This document shows positions 1-7,802 of a DNA stretch of 64,000 bases, one piece after another. The notes below the pieces were generated by a model. It was not told where the DNA came from. It made no database searches and saw only the letters and a program-made list of their open reading frames with translations. Origin of the DNA: Pseudomonas sp. Gutcm_11s (GTDB lineage: Bacteria; Pseudomonadota; Gammaproteobacteria; Pseudomonadales; Pseudomonadaceae); contig NZ_JAQSUW010000017.1 of assembly GCF_028649395.1 (NCBI RefSeq), positions 395,669-459,668 on the forward strand, given 5' to 3'. The translations under genes and the position numbers were made by a program. The number at the start of each line of letters is the position of its first letter. Within the stretch, counting starts at the first letter, position 1.

Positions 1-1022
1 CAGGCGCGGGCGAGCAGCCAGCGCGACAGCTGCAGCGACAGCAGGCCCCAGCGGTTGCCCAGCAGCTCGCCGGCGAACATGGCCGGGCAGTTGTGGCGCA
101 GCGCTTCGTCGTCGCGGCCGGCGGCCAGACGCGGGCGCCAGTCGGCCAGCAGGGCGTCGAGGCCTTCACGCAGCTCGCGGCTGGAGGCGCGCGGCGCGGC
201 CTGGCCGAGGCTGCTGAGCAGCGCGCGCAGGTCGATCAGCTGTTGCAGCCATTGCTCCAGCAGCTTCCAGTGGCCGTTCCAGCGGTATTGCTCGGCCAGG
301 CGCTGGCTGCTGCCCAGCAGGTGCCAGGCGAGGGCGGCGAAGGCGTCGTCCAGCGTCATTTCGGCGTTCAGCTCAGGCAGCGGCAGGCTCAGGCTGTAGC
401 TGCCGGCGTCGTAAAGGCGATAGCCGCGCTCGGCCTTGCTGATGTCGCAGGGCATCAGCGGCAGGTCGGCGGCCAGCTCGCAGGCCAGCTCCAGCAGGGC
501 GGCCGGCTCGCCTTCGCGCAGTTCCAGTTCCAGCTCGCAGATTTCTTCCTCGCCCTCGCCGGCGACCACCTTGCCCAGGTCCAGGGCCGCTTCGATCACA
601 GTCTTGGCCTTGCCACGGCCCCAGGCGATCTCCGCCTTCTCGCGGACGAAGTCGGTGGTGAAGATCGGTTGCAGGCTCTTCTTGTCCAGTTCGGCCAGGC
701 TGGCCGGCCAGCAGTCGTCGCCGAGCAGCTTGAGGTCGAGCTTGGCCTTCTTCAGCTGCCAGTCCCACTCGTTACGCTCGGACAGCCCGGCCACGCTCTG
801 GCCGCGACTCTTCAGGGTCTGGATGAACTGCTCGCCATCGCGGCGTAGACGCAGGGCGACCTTGGCCCCGGCCAGGTCGCGCTCGGCGGTGTCGTAGTAC
901 TGATTGAACAGCTCGTGGGTCTGCCAGCCGGACTTGTTGCGCTTCTTCAGCAGCGGGTGGTCGCGCAGGGCGGCGAGGGTTTCGCGGCTGGCGCGCAGCT
1001 TGATCTCGGTTTCTTTGGCCAT
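1..1022 (-). CDS. CYTH/CHAD-type inorganic triphosphatase, C-terminus cut by window edge
   Basis: About 340 residues are visible from an ATG at 1022 and the frame is still open at base 1. The N-terminus has the CYTH tunnel signature (ETEIKL near residue 4) and later alternating charged motifs (VALRLRR, ELELELREG). A helical Leu/Trp/Arg-rich region from about residue 200 fits the start of a CHAD domain. The family (E. coli YgiF type) hydrolyses inorganic triphosphate in the cytosol. It reads leftward behind pit but is separated from it by a hairpin terminator, so it is probably transcribed on its own. The family call is firm; the substrate is inferred from relatives. Confidence 0.85.
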   Translation of the reverse strand, partial: MAKETEIKLRASRETLAALRDHPLLKKRNKSGWQTHELFNQYYDTAERDLAGAKVALRLRRDGEQFIQTLKSRGQSVAGLSERNEWDWQLKKAKLDLKLLGDDCWPASLAELDKKSLQPIFTTDFVREKAEIAWGRGKAKTVIEAALDLGKVVAGEGEEEICELELELREGEPAALLELACELAADLPLMPCDISKAERGYRLYDAGSYSLSLPLPELNAEMTLDDAFAALAWHLLGSSQRLAEQYRWNGHWKLLEQWLQQLIDLRALLSSLGQAAPRASSRELREGLDALLADWRPRLAAGRDDEALRHNCPAMFAGELLGNRWGLLSLQLSRWLLARA

Positions 1023-1045
1023 TTCGGGACTCTCTGAGCAATTCG

Positions 1046-1080
1046 AAAAACAACAAGGCCGCCCGTGGGCGGCCTTGTCA
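1046..1080 (-). terminator. Rho-independent terminator of pit
   Basis: The stem AAGGCCGCCC/GGGCGGCCTT (1055-1064 with 1067-1076, tight loop) is followed, reading leftward, by a GTTGTTTTT tract. It lies between the pit stop codon and the start of the CYTH gene. Confidence 0.85.
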
Positions 1081-1095
1081 TGCGGCGGGCGGTGT

Positions 1096-2568
1096 TCAGA
1101 CGAACAGCTTCACGCCCAGCCAGAACAGACCTGCGGACAGCAGGATGGTGGCCGGCAGGGTCAGCACCCAGGCCATCAGGATATTGCGCACTGTACCGAA
1201 TTGCAGGCCGCTCTTGTTGGCGACCATGGTGCCGGCGACGCCGGACGACAATACGTGGGTGGTCGACACCGGCAGGCTGTAGATGTTGGCCATGCCGATG
1301 GCGATGGACGCGGTGATCTGCGCGCTCATGCCCTGGGCGTAGGTCATGCCCTGCTTGCCGATCTTCTCGCCGACGGTCAGTACCACGCGCTTCCAGCCGA
1401 CCATGGTGCCGATGCCCAGCGCCAGGGCCACGGCGAAGATCACCCAGGTCGGGGCGTATTCGGTGGTGGCGGTGAGGTCCTTGCGCAGCTTCTCGAGGTC
1501 GGCCTTCTCGCGCTTGGGCAGGCCTTCGAGCTTGCCGACCTTCTTCGCGGTGTCGTCCAAGCACAGCAGGTAGCGGCGTACCTGGGTGCGCTTCTCGTTG
1601 TCCATCTGGTTGTAGTCGGTGACGCCGCTCAGGTCCTGCAGCAGGGCGACGATGGTCGGCTCGGTCAGCTTGGCATCGCAGCGGAATTGCTGGGGCATCT
1701 CGGCAGTGTTGTTCTTGCCGAGGGCCAGGTACTCGCTCAGCGAGTCGTGGTTGCGGCTGTAGAACTGCTGCAGATGCTGGGCGGCGTCGCGGGTACGCTC
1801 GATCTGGTAGGTGGTGCTATTGAGGTCGAGGACGAACTTGGCCGGGACGATGCCGATCAGCACCAGCATGATCAGGCCGATACCCTTCTGGCCGTCGTTG
1901 GAGCCGTGCACGAAGCTCACGCCCATGGCGGAGGCGATCAGCACCACGCGGTTCCAGAACGGCGGCTTTTTCTTGCCCTTGATTTCCTTACGGCTCTCCG
2001 GCGTCTCGTGCATCTTCGAGTCGGCGAAGGCGCGGCGCAGGCCGATCAGGATCAGCGCGGCGACGGCGAAGCCGGCCAGCGGCGAGAGCAGCAGGGACAG
2101 GCCGATGTCGATCGCCTTCTGCCAGTTCACCCCGTCGGCCAGCGGCACGTGGGTGAGCAGGGCGTTGGCCAGGCCGACACCGAGGATCGAGCCGATCAGG
2201 GTGTGCGAGCTGGAGGCGGGGATGCCGAAGTACCAGGTGCCCAGGTTCCAGGCGATGGCCGCGCTGAGCAGGGAGAACACCATCACCAGGCCGTGGGCGG
2301 TGTTGACGTTGATCAGCAACTCAACCGGCAGCAGGTGGACGATGGCGTAGGCCACGCCGATGCCGCCGAGGACCACGCCGAGGAAGTTGAAGATGCCGGA
2401 GGCGATCACCGCCAGGTGCGGCGGCATCGCCTTGGTGTAGATCACCGTGGCCACCGCGTTGGCGGTGTCGTGGAAACCGTTGATGAATTCGAAGGTCAGG
2501 ACAAAGGCGAGGGCCAGCACCAGACTGATGGCAACCCAGGCATCGAGCCCGCTGAATATCTCGAACAT
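1096..2568 (-). CDS. pit: Low-affinity inorganic phosphate transporter, PiT family
   Basis: This 490-residue inner-membrane protein imports phosphate, probably as a metal-phosphate complex with protons. The two inverted PiT signatures are present: NGFHDTANAVAT near residue 30 and HGSNDGQKGIG near residue 235. Hydrophobic helices cluster at about 1-220 and 375-490, around a hydrophilic loop rich in charged residues (about 260-375). The open frame continues far upstream, but MFEIFSGLDAW at 2568 is the natural start because coding character ends there. It diverges from argE across 168 bp. No DUF47/PhoU-like partner gene adjoins it, which is unusual for this family. Confidence 0.92.
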   Translation of the reverse strand: MFEIFSGLDAWVAISLVLALAFVLTFEFINGFHDTANAVATVIYTKAMPPHLAVIASGIFNFLGVVLGGIGVAYAIVHLLPVELLINVNTAHGLVMVFSLLSAAIAWNLGTWYFGIPASSSHTLIGSILGVGLANALLTHVPLADGVNWQKAIDIGLSLLLSPLAGFAVAALILIGLRRAFADSKMHETPESRKEIKGKKKPPFWNRVVLIASAMGVSFVHGSNDGQKGIGLIMLVLIGIVPAKFVLDLNSTTYQIERTRDAAQHLQQFYSRNHDSLSEYLALGKNNTAEMPQQFRCDAKLTEPTIVALLQDLSGVTDYNQMDNEKRTQVRRYLLCLDDTAKKVGKLEGLPKREKADLEKLRKDLTATTEYAPTWVIFAVALALGIGTMVGWKRVVLTVGEKIGKQGMTYAQGMSAQITASIAIGMANIYSLPVSTTHVLSSGVAGTMVANKSGLQFGTVRNILMAWVLTLPATILLSAGLFWLGVKLFV

Positions 2569-2633
2569 GACGTTTTCGTGACCGGAAAAAGGGGCGCGAA
2601 GTATGCCAGATGGCGGGAACTTTCGCTCGGCGG

Positions 2634-2649
2634 CACGTTTCCGAACGTG
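2634..2649. promoter_or_regulatory. Perfect inverted repeat in the pit/argE divergent region
   Basis: CACGTT-TCCG-AACGTG is a 6-bp perfect dyad with a 4-bp spacer, in the 168 bp between the two divergent starts. It is placed as an operator could be, but no regulator is identified. It does not resemble a PhoB box. A possible argE -10 (TATGAT, 2706-2711) lies downstream. Confidence 0.3.
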
Positions 2650-2736
2650 TCGGCTCGGACGAAAGGTCGTGCCGGCGCGGCGTAGGCAGGGGCCGCCGGC
2701 CTCTCTATGATGGGCGCAGAACGATGGAGACACGCC

Positions 2737-3876
2737 ATGCCGCTTCCCTCTCTCAAGGATCAGTTCGCCGCACTGATCGCCACGCCCTCGGTGAGCTGCA
2801 CCCAGCCCGGCTGGGATCAGTCCAATCGCGCGGTGATCGAGCTGCTGGCTGGCTGGCTGGGTGATCTCGGCTTCGCCTGCGAGATCCAGGAGGTGGCGCC
2901 GGGCAAGGCCAACCTGCTGGCCACCTACGGCAGCGGTCCCGGCGGCCTGGTGCTGGCCGGGCACAGCGATACCGTGCCGTTCGATGCCGCGCTGTGGCAG
3001 AACGACCCGCTCAAGCTGACCGAGCAGGGCGATCGCTGGGTCGGCCTCGGCGTGTGCGACATGAAGGGCTTCTTCCCGCTGGTGGTCGAGGCGGTGCGCG
3101 GTCTGCTCGATCAGCCGTTCAAGCAGCCGCTGCTGGTGCTGGCTACCTGCGACGAAGAGAGCTCGATGGCCGGTGCCCGCGCTCTGGCCGACGCCGGTCG
3201 CCCGCTGGGCCGCGCCGCGGTGATCGGTGAGCCGACCGGCCTCAAGCCGATCCGCCTGCACAAGGGCGTGATGATGGAGCGCATCGATATCCTCGGGCAG
3301 AGCGGCCACAGCTCCGACCCCAGCCTCGGCCACAGCGCCCTCGAAGCCATGCAGGATGTGATGGGCGAGCTGCGCGCCCTGCGTGCCCAGTGGCAGCGCG
3401 AGTTCAGCAACCCGCAGTTCGGCGTGCCGCAACCGACGTTGAACCTCGGCTGCATCCACGGCGGCGACAACCCCAATCGTATCTGCGGCCAGTGCGCCCT
3501 GGAGTTCGACCTGCGACCGCTGCCGGGCATGGACCCGGAGCAGCTGCGTGCGGCTATCCGCGCCAAGCTGCAGCCGCTGGCCGAGCGGCACCAGGTGAAG
3601 ATCGACTACGCGCCGCTGTTCGCCAACGTGCCGCCCTTCGAGCAGTCCGCCGACAGCGAACTGGTGCGCCTGGCCGAGAAGCTCACCGGGCATGCGGCGC
3701 AGGCGGTGGCATTCGGCACCGAAGCCCCGTATCTTCAGCAGCTCGGCTGCGAGACCATCGTGCTCGGCCCGGGCGACATCGCCTGTGCCCACCAGCCGGG
3801 TGAATTCCTCGAGCTGGCGCGCATCGAACCTACCGTGGTTCTGCTGCGCCAGCTGATCCAGCACTACTGCCTATGA
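2737..3876 (+). CDS. argE: Acetylornithine deacetylase (M20 metallopeptidase family)
   Basis: This cytosolic enzyme of 379 residues releases acetate from N-acetylornithine in arginine synthesis. M20 metal and catalytic motifs are in order: GHSDTVP (His76), GVCDMKG (Asp108), CDEESSM (Glu140/141), GEPTG, and CAHQPGE near the C-terminus. The ATG at 2737 is chosen over upstream in-frame ATGs at 2707 and 2710 because GGAGA lies six bases before it and MPLPSLKDQF matches family N-termini. It is followed 112 bp later by argA. Pseudomonads also recycle the acetyl group through ArgJ, so ArgE may be partly redundant. A general M20 deacetylase is possible, but the argA neighbour supports ArgE. Confidence 0.92.
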   Translation: MPLPSLKDQFAALIATPSVSCTQPGWDQSNRAVIELLAGWLGDLGFACEIQEVAPGKANLLATYGSGPGGLVLAGHSDTVPFDAALWQNDPLKLTEQGDRWVGLGVCDMKGFFPLVVEAVRGLLDQPFKQPLLVLATCDEESSMAGARALADAGRPLGRAAVIGEPTGLKPIRLHKGVMMERIDILGQSGHSSDPSLGHSALEAMQDVMGELRALRAQWQREFSNPQFGVPQPTLNLGCIHGGDNPNRICGQCALEFDLRPLPGMDPEQLRAAIRAKLQPLAERHQVKIDYAPLFANVPPFEQSADSELVRLAEKLTGHAAQAVAFGTEAPYLQQLGCETIVLGPGDIACAHQPGEFLELARIEPTVVLLRQLIQHYCL

Positions 3877-3988
3877 CCCGTTCAGCCATGCGAGGCGTGC
3901 CGATGTTGCGACGACGCTAGACCGACCTTTGCTTCTCCTCATGGAGAAGGCACTTCATCGCTCGTCCGTCTTTGCCTACAGGCCGCCC

Positions 3989-5287
3989 ATGCACGACTAC
4001 GTCAACTGGCTCCGCCACGCTTCGCCCTACATCAACGCCCACCGGGACTGCACCTTCGTGGTCATGCTGCCCGGCGAGGGCGTGGAACACCCGAATTTCG
4101 GCAACATCGTCCACGACCTGGTGCTGCTGCACAGCCTCGGCGTGCGCCTGGTGCTGGTGCACGGCTCGCGCCCGCAGATCGAGGCGCGCCTGGCCGAGCG
4201 TGGCCTGACGCCGCGCTACCATCGCGACCTGCGCATTACCGACGGCCCGACCCTGGACTGCGTGATCGACGCCGTCGGCCGCCTGCGCATCGCCATCGAG
4301 GCGCGCCTGTCGATGGACATGGCCGCCTCGCCGATGCAGGGCTCGCGCCTGCGCGTGTCCGGCGGCAACTTCGTCACCGCGCGGCCGATCGGCGTGGTCG
4401 ATGGCATCGACTACCACCACACCGGCGAAGTGCGCCGGGTCGACCGCAAGGGCATCGGCCGCCTGCTCGACGAGCGCAGCATTGTGCTGCTCTCGGCGCT
4501 CGGCTACTCGCCCACCGGGGAGATCTTCAACCTGGCCTGCGAGGACGTCGCCACCCGCGCCGCCATTGACCTGCAGGCCGACAAGCTGCTGCTGTTCAGC
4601 GCCGAGCGTGGCCTGATCGACGAGAGCGGCAAGCTGGTGCGCGAGCTGCGGCCACAGCAGGTACCGGCGCACCTGGTGCGCCTGGGCAGCTGCTACCAGG
4701 CCGAGCTGCTCGATGCCGCTGCCCAGGCCTGCCGCGCCGGGGTCAAGCGCAGCCATATCGTCAGCTACATGGAAGACGGCTCGCTGCTCACCGAGCTGTT
4801 CACCCGCGACGGTGGCGGCACCCTGGTCGACCAGGAGCAGTTCGAATCGCTGCGCGAGGCGACCATCGAGGACGTCGGCGGCCTGATCGAGCTGATCACT
4901 CCGCTGGAGGACCAGGGCATCCTGGTGCGCCGTTCGCGCGAAGTGCTGGAGCGCGAGATCGGCCAGTTCAGCATCGTCGAGCGCGACGGCCTGATCATCG
5001 CCTGCGCCGCGCTGTACCCGATCGCCGATTCGGAGACCGGCGAGCTGGCCTGCCTGGCGGTGAATCCCGAGTACCGCCACGGTGGCCGCGGCGACGAGCT
5101 GCTCGAGCGCATCGAAGAGCGCGCCAGGGCGCTGGGGCTGAAGACCCTGTTCGTGCTCACCACCCGCACTGCCCACTGGTTCCAGGAGCGCGGCTTCGAG
5201 GCCAGCGGCGTGGAGCGCCTGCCGGTGGCACGGGCGTCGCTGTACAACTATCAGCGCAACTCGAAGATCTTCGAGAAGGCGCTCTAG
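3989..5287 (+). CDS. argA: N-acetylglutamate synthase (amino-acid kinase fold plus GNAT)
   Basis: The 432-residue product makes N-acetylglutamate from acetyl-CoA and glutamate, the first step of arginine synthesis and normally the arginine feedback point. Residues 1-280 form the amino-acid-kinase-like domain (VLVHGSRPQIEARL, VDYHH-like region, GEIFNLACEDVA). Residues 290-432 form the GNAT domain (LACLAVNPEYRHGGRGDELL, acetyl-CoA loop). MHDYVNWLRHASPYI at 3989 is the family N-terminus and gives the family length. In-frame ATGs upstream at 3929 and 3941 are rejected. A strong terminator follows. Confidence 0.96.
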   Translation: MHDYVNWLRHASPYINAHRDCTFVVMLPGEGVEHPNFGNIVHDLVLLHSLGVRLVLVHGSRPQIEARLAERGLTPRYHRDLRITDGPTLDCVIDAVGRLRIAIEARLSMDMAASPMQGSRLRVSGGNFVTARPIGVVDGIDYHHTGEVRRVDRKGIGRLLDERSIVLLSALGYSPTGEIFNLACEDVATRAAIDLQADKLLLFSAERGLIDESGKLVRELRPQQVPAHLVRLGSCYQAELLDAAAQACRAGVKRSHIVSYMEDGSLLTELFTRDGGGTLVDQEQFESLREATIEDVGGLIELITPLEDQGILVRRSREVLEREIGQFSIVERDGLIIACAALYPIADSETGELACLAVNPEYRHGGRGDELLERIEERARALGLKTLFVLTTRTAHWFQERGFEASGVERLPVARASLYNYQRNSKIFEKAL

Positions 5288-5297
5288 GCGCCACTGA

Positions 5298-5330
5298 AAT
5301 AAAAAGGGCCGCGATTGCGGCCCTTTTTTC
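5298..5330. terminator. Bidirectional terminator between argA and the Rmf-like gene
   Basis: Stem GGGCCGC/GCGGCCC (5306-5312 with 5317-5323, loop GATT) is flanked by an A-run on the left and TTTTTT on the right, so it can end argA and the leftward small gene. Confidence 0.9.
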
Positions 5331-5346
5331 ATTCGGGGTGAAAAAA

Positions 5347-5571
5347 TCAGGCGCTGCGCCGCTGATGCTGGGTGTACTGCTCGTTGCCGTCGTCCCAGCC
5401 GGCCTCCCAGGCGGCGGCCAGCACTTCGGCAGGGTAGGGTTGAGCATGCTGCGGCTGGCCGGTGAGTCCGGCCATATAGCCTTGCTGGTAGGCCTTGTTC
5501 AGGCTTTCCAGGCTCCAGTCGTGGTTGTCTTCGGCGGGCGTCATGGCGGTGGCCAATGCGGGTTTCCCCAC
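5347..5571 (-). CDS. Small Rmf-like (ribosome modulation factor family) protein
   Basis: The 74-residue product has the pattern AYQQGYMAGLTG, then PY, then AAWEAGWDDG. This matches the GYxAGxxG...PY...W..GW core of the ribosome modulation factor family. Canonical Rmf binds 70S ribosomes and promotes 100S dimers in stationary phase. Here the N-terminus is longer and lacks the basic start of E. coli Rmf, so this is a divergent paralogue rather than classical Rmf. The start is a GTG at 5571 with AAGGG seven bases upstream; an internal ATG at 5544 is the alternative. It lies alone between the argA terminator and gshA. Function is inferred from the motif only. Confidence 0.7.
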   Translation of the reverse strand: MGKPALATAMTPAEDNHDWSLESLNKAYQQGYMAGLTGQPQHAQPYPAEVLAAAWEAGWDDGNEQYTQHQRRSA

Positions 5572-5675
5572 AGGCTAGCCCTTGGCGCGGCCGCCGACGT
5601 GCCGCTGGTCAGGGCCGAGCGGTCGGCGTGGCGGTTTTGTGACGGAGTCCCGCTAGACGCGCCAGGTGCCTGATT

Positions 5676-7262
5676 TCAAACGCCTATGCCGAGGATGCTG
5701 GCCTGGTAGGCGGCGACGAAGGTGTCGAAGTCGCCGGTTGGCGCGCTCTCCAGCTCGGCCTGATCTGCCAGCGACTCGCGGGCCATGCGCTCGAAGGTCT
5801 GCTCCTCGTCGGCACTCAGCGGCTGGCTGCGGAAGGTCGCGGCGTGGGCCTTGCTCTGACGCAGGGCGAAGTCGCGGAAGCTTTCGCCACGCTCCTGCAG
5901 CTCGGCCAGTACCTGCGCCGACGGTGTCAGGCTGACGTCCGCCACCTTGCGTTGTTGCAGCTGCAGGGCCTGGCTGTAGGCCTCGCCACCGTAAGCGCGG
6001 TCGAGCAGGGCGGCGATGGGGGCGAAGGCTTCCAGTAGCTCGCCGGCCCAGGTCTTCAGCTCGATCTGCTGGCCGTCGCGCTGCAGGTGCAGGCCGGGGC
6101 GGCGGCCTTCCTTGACCGTCTTGAGGAAGTTGTCAGTGCTGGCGCGGCACACGCCGCTGGCCAGCAACGGGCTGTCGGACAGGGCGCAGAACAGGATGAA
6201 GGCGTCGAGGAAGCGCGCCTGGTCGAGATCGATGCCCAGCGGCAGGTAGGGGTTGATGTCCAGACAGCGCAGCTCGACGTACTGCACTCCGCGGCTCATC
6301 AGCGCCTGGATCGGTCGCTCGCCGGAGTAGGTGACACGCTTGGGGCGGATGCTCGAGTAGTACTCGTTTTCGATCTGGATGATGTTGGTGTTGAGCTGCA
6401 GCCATTCGCCATTGGCGTCCTTGGTGCCGACCTCGGCATAGGCCGGGTAGGGCGTGGCCACCGCCGCGCGCAGGCTCTCGGTGTAGCTGGCCAGGTCGTT
6501 GTAGCAGGGGGTGAGGCCGGATTGGGCGCTGCTCTGGTAGCCCAGGTCGCTCATGCGCAGGCTGGTGGCGTGCGGCAGGTACAGGGTGTCTTCGTCGAGC
6601 TGCAGCAGCTGATGCGGGCGGCCGCGCAGGAAGCTGGCGTCCAGGGCTGGGGAGGCGCCGAACAGGTACATCAGCAGCCAGCTGTAGCGGCGGAAGTTGC
6701 GGATCAGCGCGATGTAGCCGGCCGACTGGTAGTCGCGCGCGCTCTGCGTGTCGCCATCCAGGCGCTGCAACAGCGGCCACAGGTCTTCCGCCAGGCTGAA
6801 GTTGTAGTGGATGCCGGCGATGCACTGCATGGTGCGGCCGTAGCGCAGGGCCAAGCCCTGGCGGTACACGTACTTGAGGCGGCCGATGTTGGAGCTGCCG
6901 TAGCGGGCGATCGGGATTTCCTCTTCCTCCGGCAGCAGGCCGGGCATCGAGGGGCTCCACAGGTACTCGCCGTCCAGACGGCTGGCGGCGAAGCGGTGGA
7001 TGCGTTCGAGGTCGGCCAGGGTGTCGGCCGGGTCGGGCTCGGCCGGGGTGATGAACTCCAGCAGGGCCTCGGAATAGTCGGTGGTGATCTGCGTGTGGGT
7101 CAGCGCCGAACCCAGGGCTGCCGGGTGTGGCGTCTGCGCCAGCTCGCCGGTTGCGTTGACGCGCAGGGTCTCGCGCTCGATGCCGTGCAGGCTGCGGGTG
7201 AGCAGGGACAGGTGGGCAGCATCGCCGAGCAGGGCCAGGCGGCGGTTGAGGAGATCGCTCAA
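5676..7262 (-). CDS. gshA: Glutamate-cysteine ligase
   Basis: The enzyme (528 residues) joins glutamate and cysteine using ATP, the rate-limiting step of glutathione synthesis. It is the E. coli-type class, near 520 residues, with GIERETLRV near residue 28, QITTDYSEALLE near 60, and GIHYNFS in the middle. The start codon is TTG at 7262, preceded by AAGGA about eight bases upstream; MSDLLNRRLALLG matches family starts. The glutathione synthetase partner gshB is about 31 kb away at 38669-39628. Confidence 0.96.
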   Translation of the reverse strand: MSDLLNRRLALLGDAAHLSLLTRSLHGIERETLRVNATGELAQTPHPAALGSALTHTQITTDYSEALLEFITPAEPDPADTLADLERIHRFAASRLDGEYLWSPSMPGLLPEEEEIPIARYGSSNIGRLKYVYRQGLALRYGRTMQCIAGIHYNFSLAEDLWPLLQRLDGDTQSARDYQSAGYIALIRNFRRYSWLLMYLFGASPALDASFLRGRPHQLLQLDEDTLYLPHATSLRMSDLGYQSSAQSGLTPCYNDLASYTESLRAAVATPYPAYAEVGTKDANGEWLQLNTNIIQIENEYYSSIRPKRVTYSGERPIQALMSRGVQYVELRCLDINPYLPLGIDLDQARFLDAFILFCALSDSPLLASGVCRASTDNFLKTVKEGRRPGLHLQRDGQQIELKTWAGELLEAFAPIAALLDRAYGGEAYSQALQLQQRKVADVSLTPSAQVLAELQERGESFRDFALRQSKAHAATFRSQPLSADEEQTFERMARESLADQAELESAPTGDFDTFVAAYQASILGIGV

Positions 7263-7367
7263 GATTCTTGTTCCTTCACTCGACGGTCGCCCCTATATGG
7301 GGGTGGAGCCGCCACACTGCAAGTCGGGTACGCGGACGGACGCTGTCGCCTGACCGGAAGGGGAGGA

Positions 7368-7392
7368 TGCGCCGACAGCCAGGGTCGGCGCA
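7368..7392 (-). terminator. Hairpin downstream of the thioesterase gene
   Basis: A perfect 9-bp stem TGCGCCGAC/GTCGGCGCA (7368-7376 with 7384-7392) lies just after the thioesterase stop, in the 150 bp before gshA. There is no T-tract, so it may be a weak terminator, a pause site or an mRNA 3' stabiliser. Confidence 0.45.
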
Positions 7393-7412
7393 ATCCCGAG
7401 GAGCTGGCTCGG

Positions 7413-7799
7413 TTATTTGCAGATGAAGGTGGCCTGGGCGCTGGCCACCAGCTTGTCGCCCTGGCTGGCGCGCGCCTCGATCACATGCACCTTGCGCCCG
7501 GCGTTGATGACCTTGGCGATGCACACCACCTCGCCATCCTCGACGGCGCGGATGTAGTTGATCTTGCACTCCAGGGTCATGCTGCCGGCCTCGCCACCGA
7601 ACAGGCTATGGCTGGCCTGGCCGAGGGCGGTATCGAGCAGCGAGAACAGCGCGCCACCGTGCATGCGCCCGTGCAGGTTGAGCATCTGCTCCTGCATGTT
7701 CATGCGCAGCTCGGCCTCGCCGTTCTCGGCGCGCAGGATGCGGATACCGAGCAGGCGACTGAAGTTGCTGTCCTTGCCGACGGGCGATGCGTCACTCAT
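7413..7799 (-). CDS. PaaI-type hotdog-fold thioesterase
   Basis: The product is 128 residues. It is a single hotdog domain with the helix motif NLHGRMHGGALFSLLD at about residues 41-56, where HGG precedes an acidic catalytic residue. Relatives hydrolyse acyl- or aryl-CoA thioesters in the cytosol; the substrate cannot be read here. It lies three bases after the tex stop codon on the same strand and is probably cotranscribed with tex. Confidence 0.85.
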   Translation of the reverse strand: MSDASPVGKDSNFSRLLGIRILRAENGEAELRMNMQEQMLNLHGRMHGGALFSLLDTALGQASHSLFGGEAGSMTLECKINYIRAVEDGEVVCIAKVINAGRKVHVIEARASQGDKLVASAQATFICK

Positions 7800-7802
7800 G
7801 GC

